Below, piece after piece: positions 42,910-43,233 of a stretch of DNA of 43,233 nt. This DNA is from Actinomadura sp. 7K507. Lineage in GTDB: Bacteria; Actinomycetota; Actinomycetes; Streptosporangiales; Streptosporangiaceae. The translations under genes and the position numbers were made by a program. Within the stretch, counting starts at the first letter, position 1. Each line of letters starts with the position of its first letter. The notes below the pieces were generated by a model. That model searched no databases, was not told the origin of the DNA, and saw only the letters and a list, made by a program, of their open reading frames with translations. The stretch is taken from assembly GCF_004348425.1 (NCBI RefSeq), contig NZ_SMKK01000059.1, forward strand, positions 1 to 43,233, read 5' to 3'.

Positions 42910-43204
42910 GGGTCCCCCTCGTTTCAAGATCAGGCGCAGACTACGGGCGCCCCTGTCCGCTCGCCAACCCGGATCGGGCAGATCATCGCAAGGCACTCCG
43001 TGAGTGAGATGGCGGGCCGCGACTCCCGGTTCGGGGCCCGCTCCCTGATGTCCGGCGGGGAGTTCACCGGGCCGTCGCCGTCCGGAGCCGACATCGATCA
43101 TCCACCTGACGTTCACCTGCACTTCGGGGCGGTTCGGACATGCGAGTCGTCCCCCGGTTTTATGATCATTGGCCCGGAGTCCGCGTCACGGGGTGAGGGT
43201 GGGG

Positions 43205-43233
43205 ATGGCAGCAGCGGGCGTGCCGGGCTCGGG
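43205..43233 (+). CDS. possible start of a gene cut by the window edge
   Basis: ATG 43205 is preceded by GAGGGTGGGG and opens a frame (MAAAGVPGS) to the window end. A TATGAT hexamer lies about 45 bases upstream. Too little is visible to name a product. The DNA from 42910 to 43204 would hold the divergent promoters; I see no gene in it. Confidence 0.3.

Overview
This is a GC-rich actinomycete chromosome segment. The gene set fits a Streptosporangiales/Thermomonosporaceae-type organism such as Actinomadura, but that is an inference from gene families, not a tested assignment. The markers are three WhiJ-like regulator modules (XRE/DUF5753 protein plus DUF397 protein, two of them with an RsbW-like ATPase), a SAV2177/DUF574 methyltransferase, many GTG starts, and four-base GTGA/ATGA overlaps between coupled genes. 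I saw no rRNA, tRNA or CRISPR array.

Layout. (1) 1-7.4 kb is accessory and partly decayed. It holds one XRE/DUF397 pair with a divergent pair of small genes, a MerR-type regulator, a DUF1801 protein, a frameshifted unknown gene, and a TnpB element with two frameshifts that abuts the C-terminal half of an MFS drug transporter. It also holds a proline-rich membrane protein with two decayed partial copies of its 3' end. (2) 7.4-14 kb holds a two-gene xanthine-dehydrogenase-type molybdenum hydroxylase, a SAM methyltransferase, a TMEM165/GDT1 cation transporter behind a probable yybP-ykoY manganese riboswitch, and a secreted esterase. (3) 14-20.6 kb is an acyl-CoA catabolic island. An AMP-forming acyl-CoA ligase and an SDR diverge from an acyl-CoA dehydrogenase / phosphotransferase / enoyl-CoA hydratase operon, and a quinone-oxidoreductase-like gene faces them. 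Both promoter regions carry paired 15-bp operators of the form GAGAA-N5-TTCTC spaced exactly 21 bp, which suggests one shared regulator.

(4) 20.6-22.2 kb is a complete DUF397 / XRE / ATPase module. (5) 22.2-31.6 kb is a urea island: ureABCFGD (nickel urease and its chaperones) followed by urtABCDE (high-affinity urea ABC importer), nearly all translationally coupled. Together they take up urea and hydrolyse it to ammonia. (6) 31.6-38.4 kb is mixed metabolism: a Tat-exported propeller-like protein, a probably leaderless small gene with a thioesterase, a methyltransferase, an LLM-type oxidoreductase facing a TetR gene across duplicated operators, a VOC protein, an erythromycin-esterase-like hydrolase and an EthD-like protein. 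(7) 38.4-43.2 kb has an IS5-type transposase remnant, an aminoglycoside-phosphotransferase-fold protein, a second DUF397 / XRE / ATPase module closely related to the one at 20.6-22.2 kb, and a membrane Ser/Thr protein kinase with a TTG start.

The most interesting signals are the 21-bp-phased operator pairs linking the acyl-CoA genes, the duplicated WhiJ-like modules whose ATPases are far better conserved than their DNA-binding partners, the riboswitch, the operators at 35.4 kb and 32.9 kb, and the TnpB/MFS junction.
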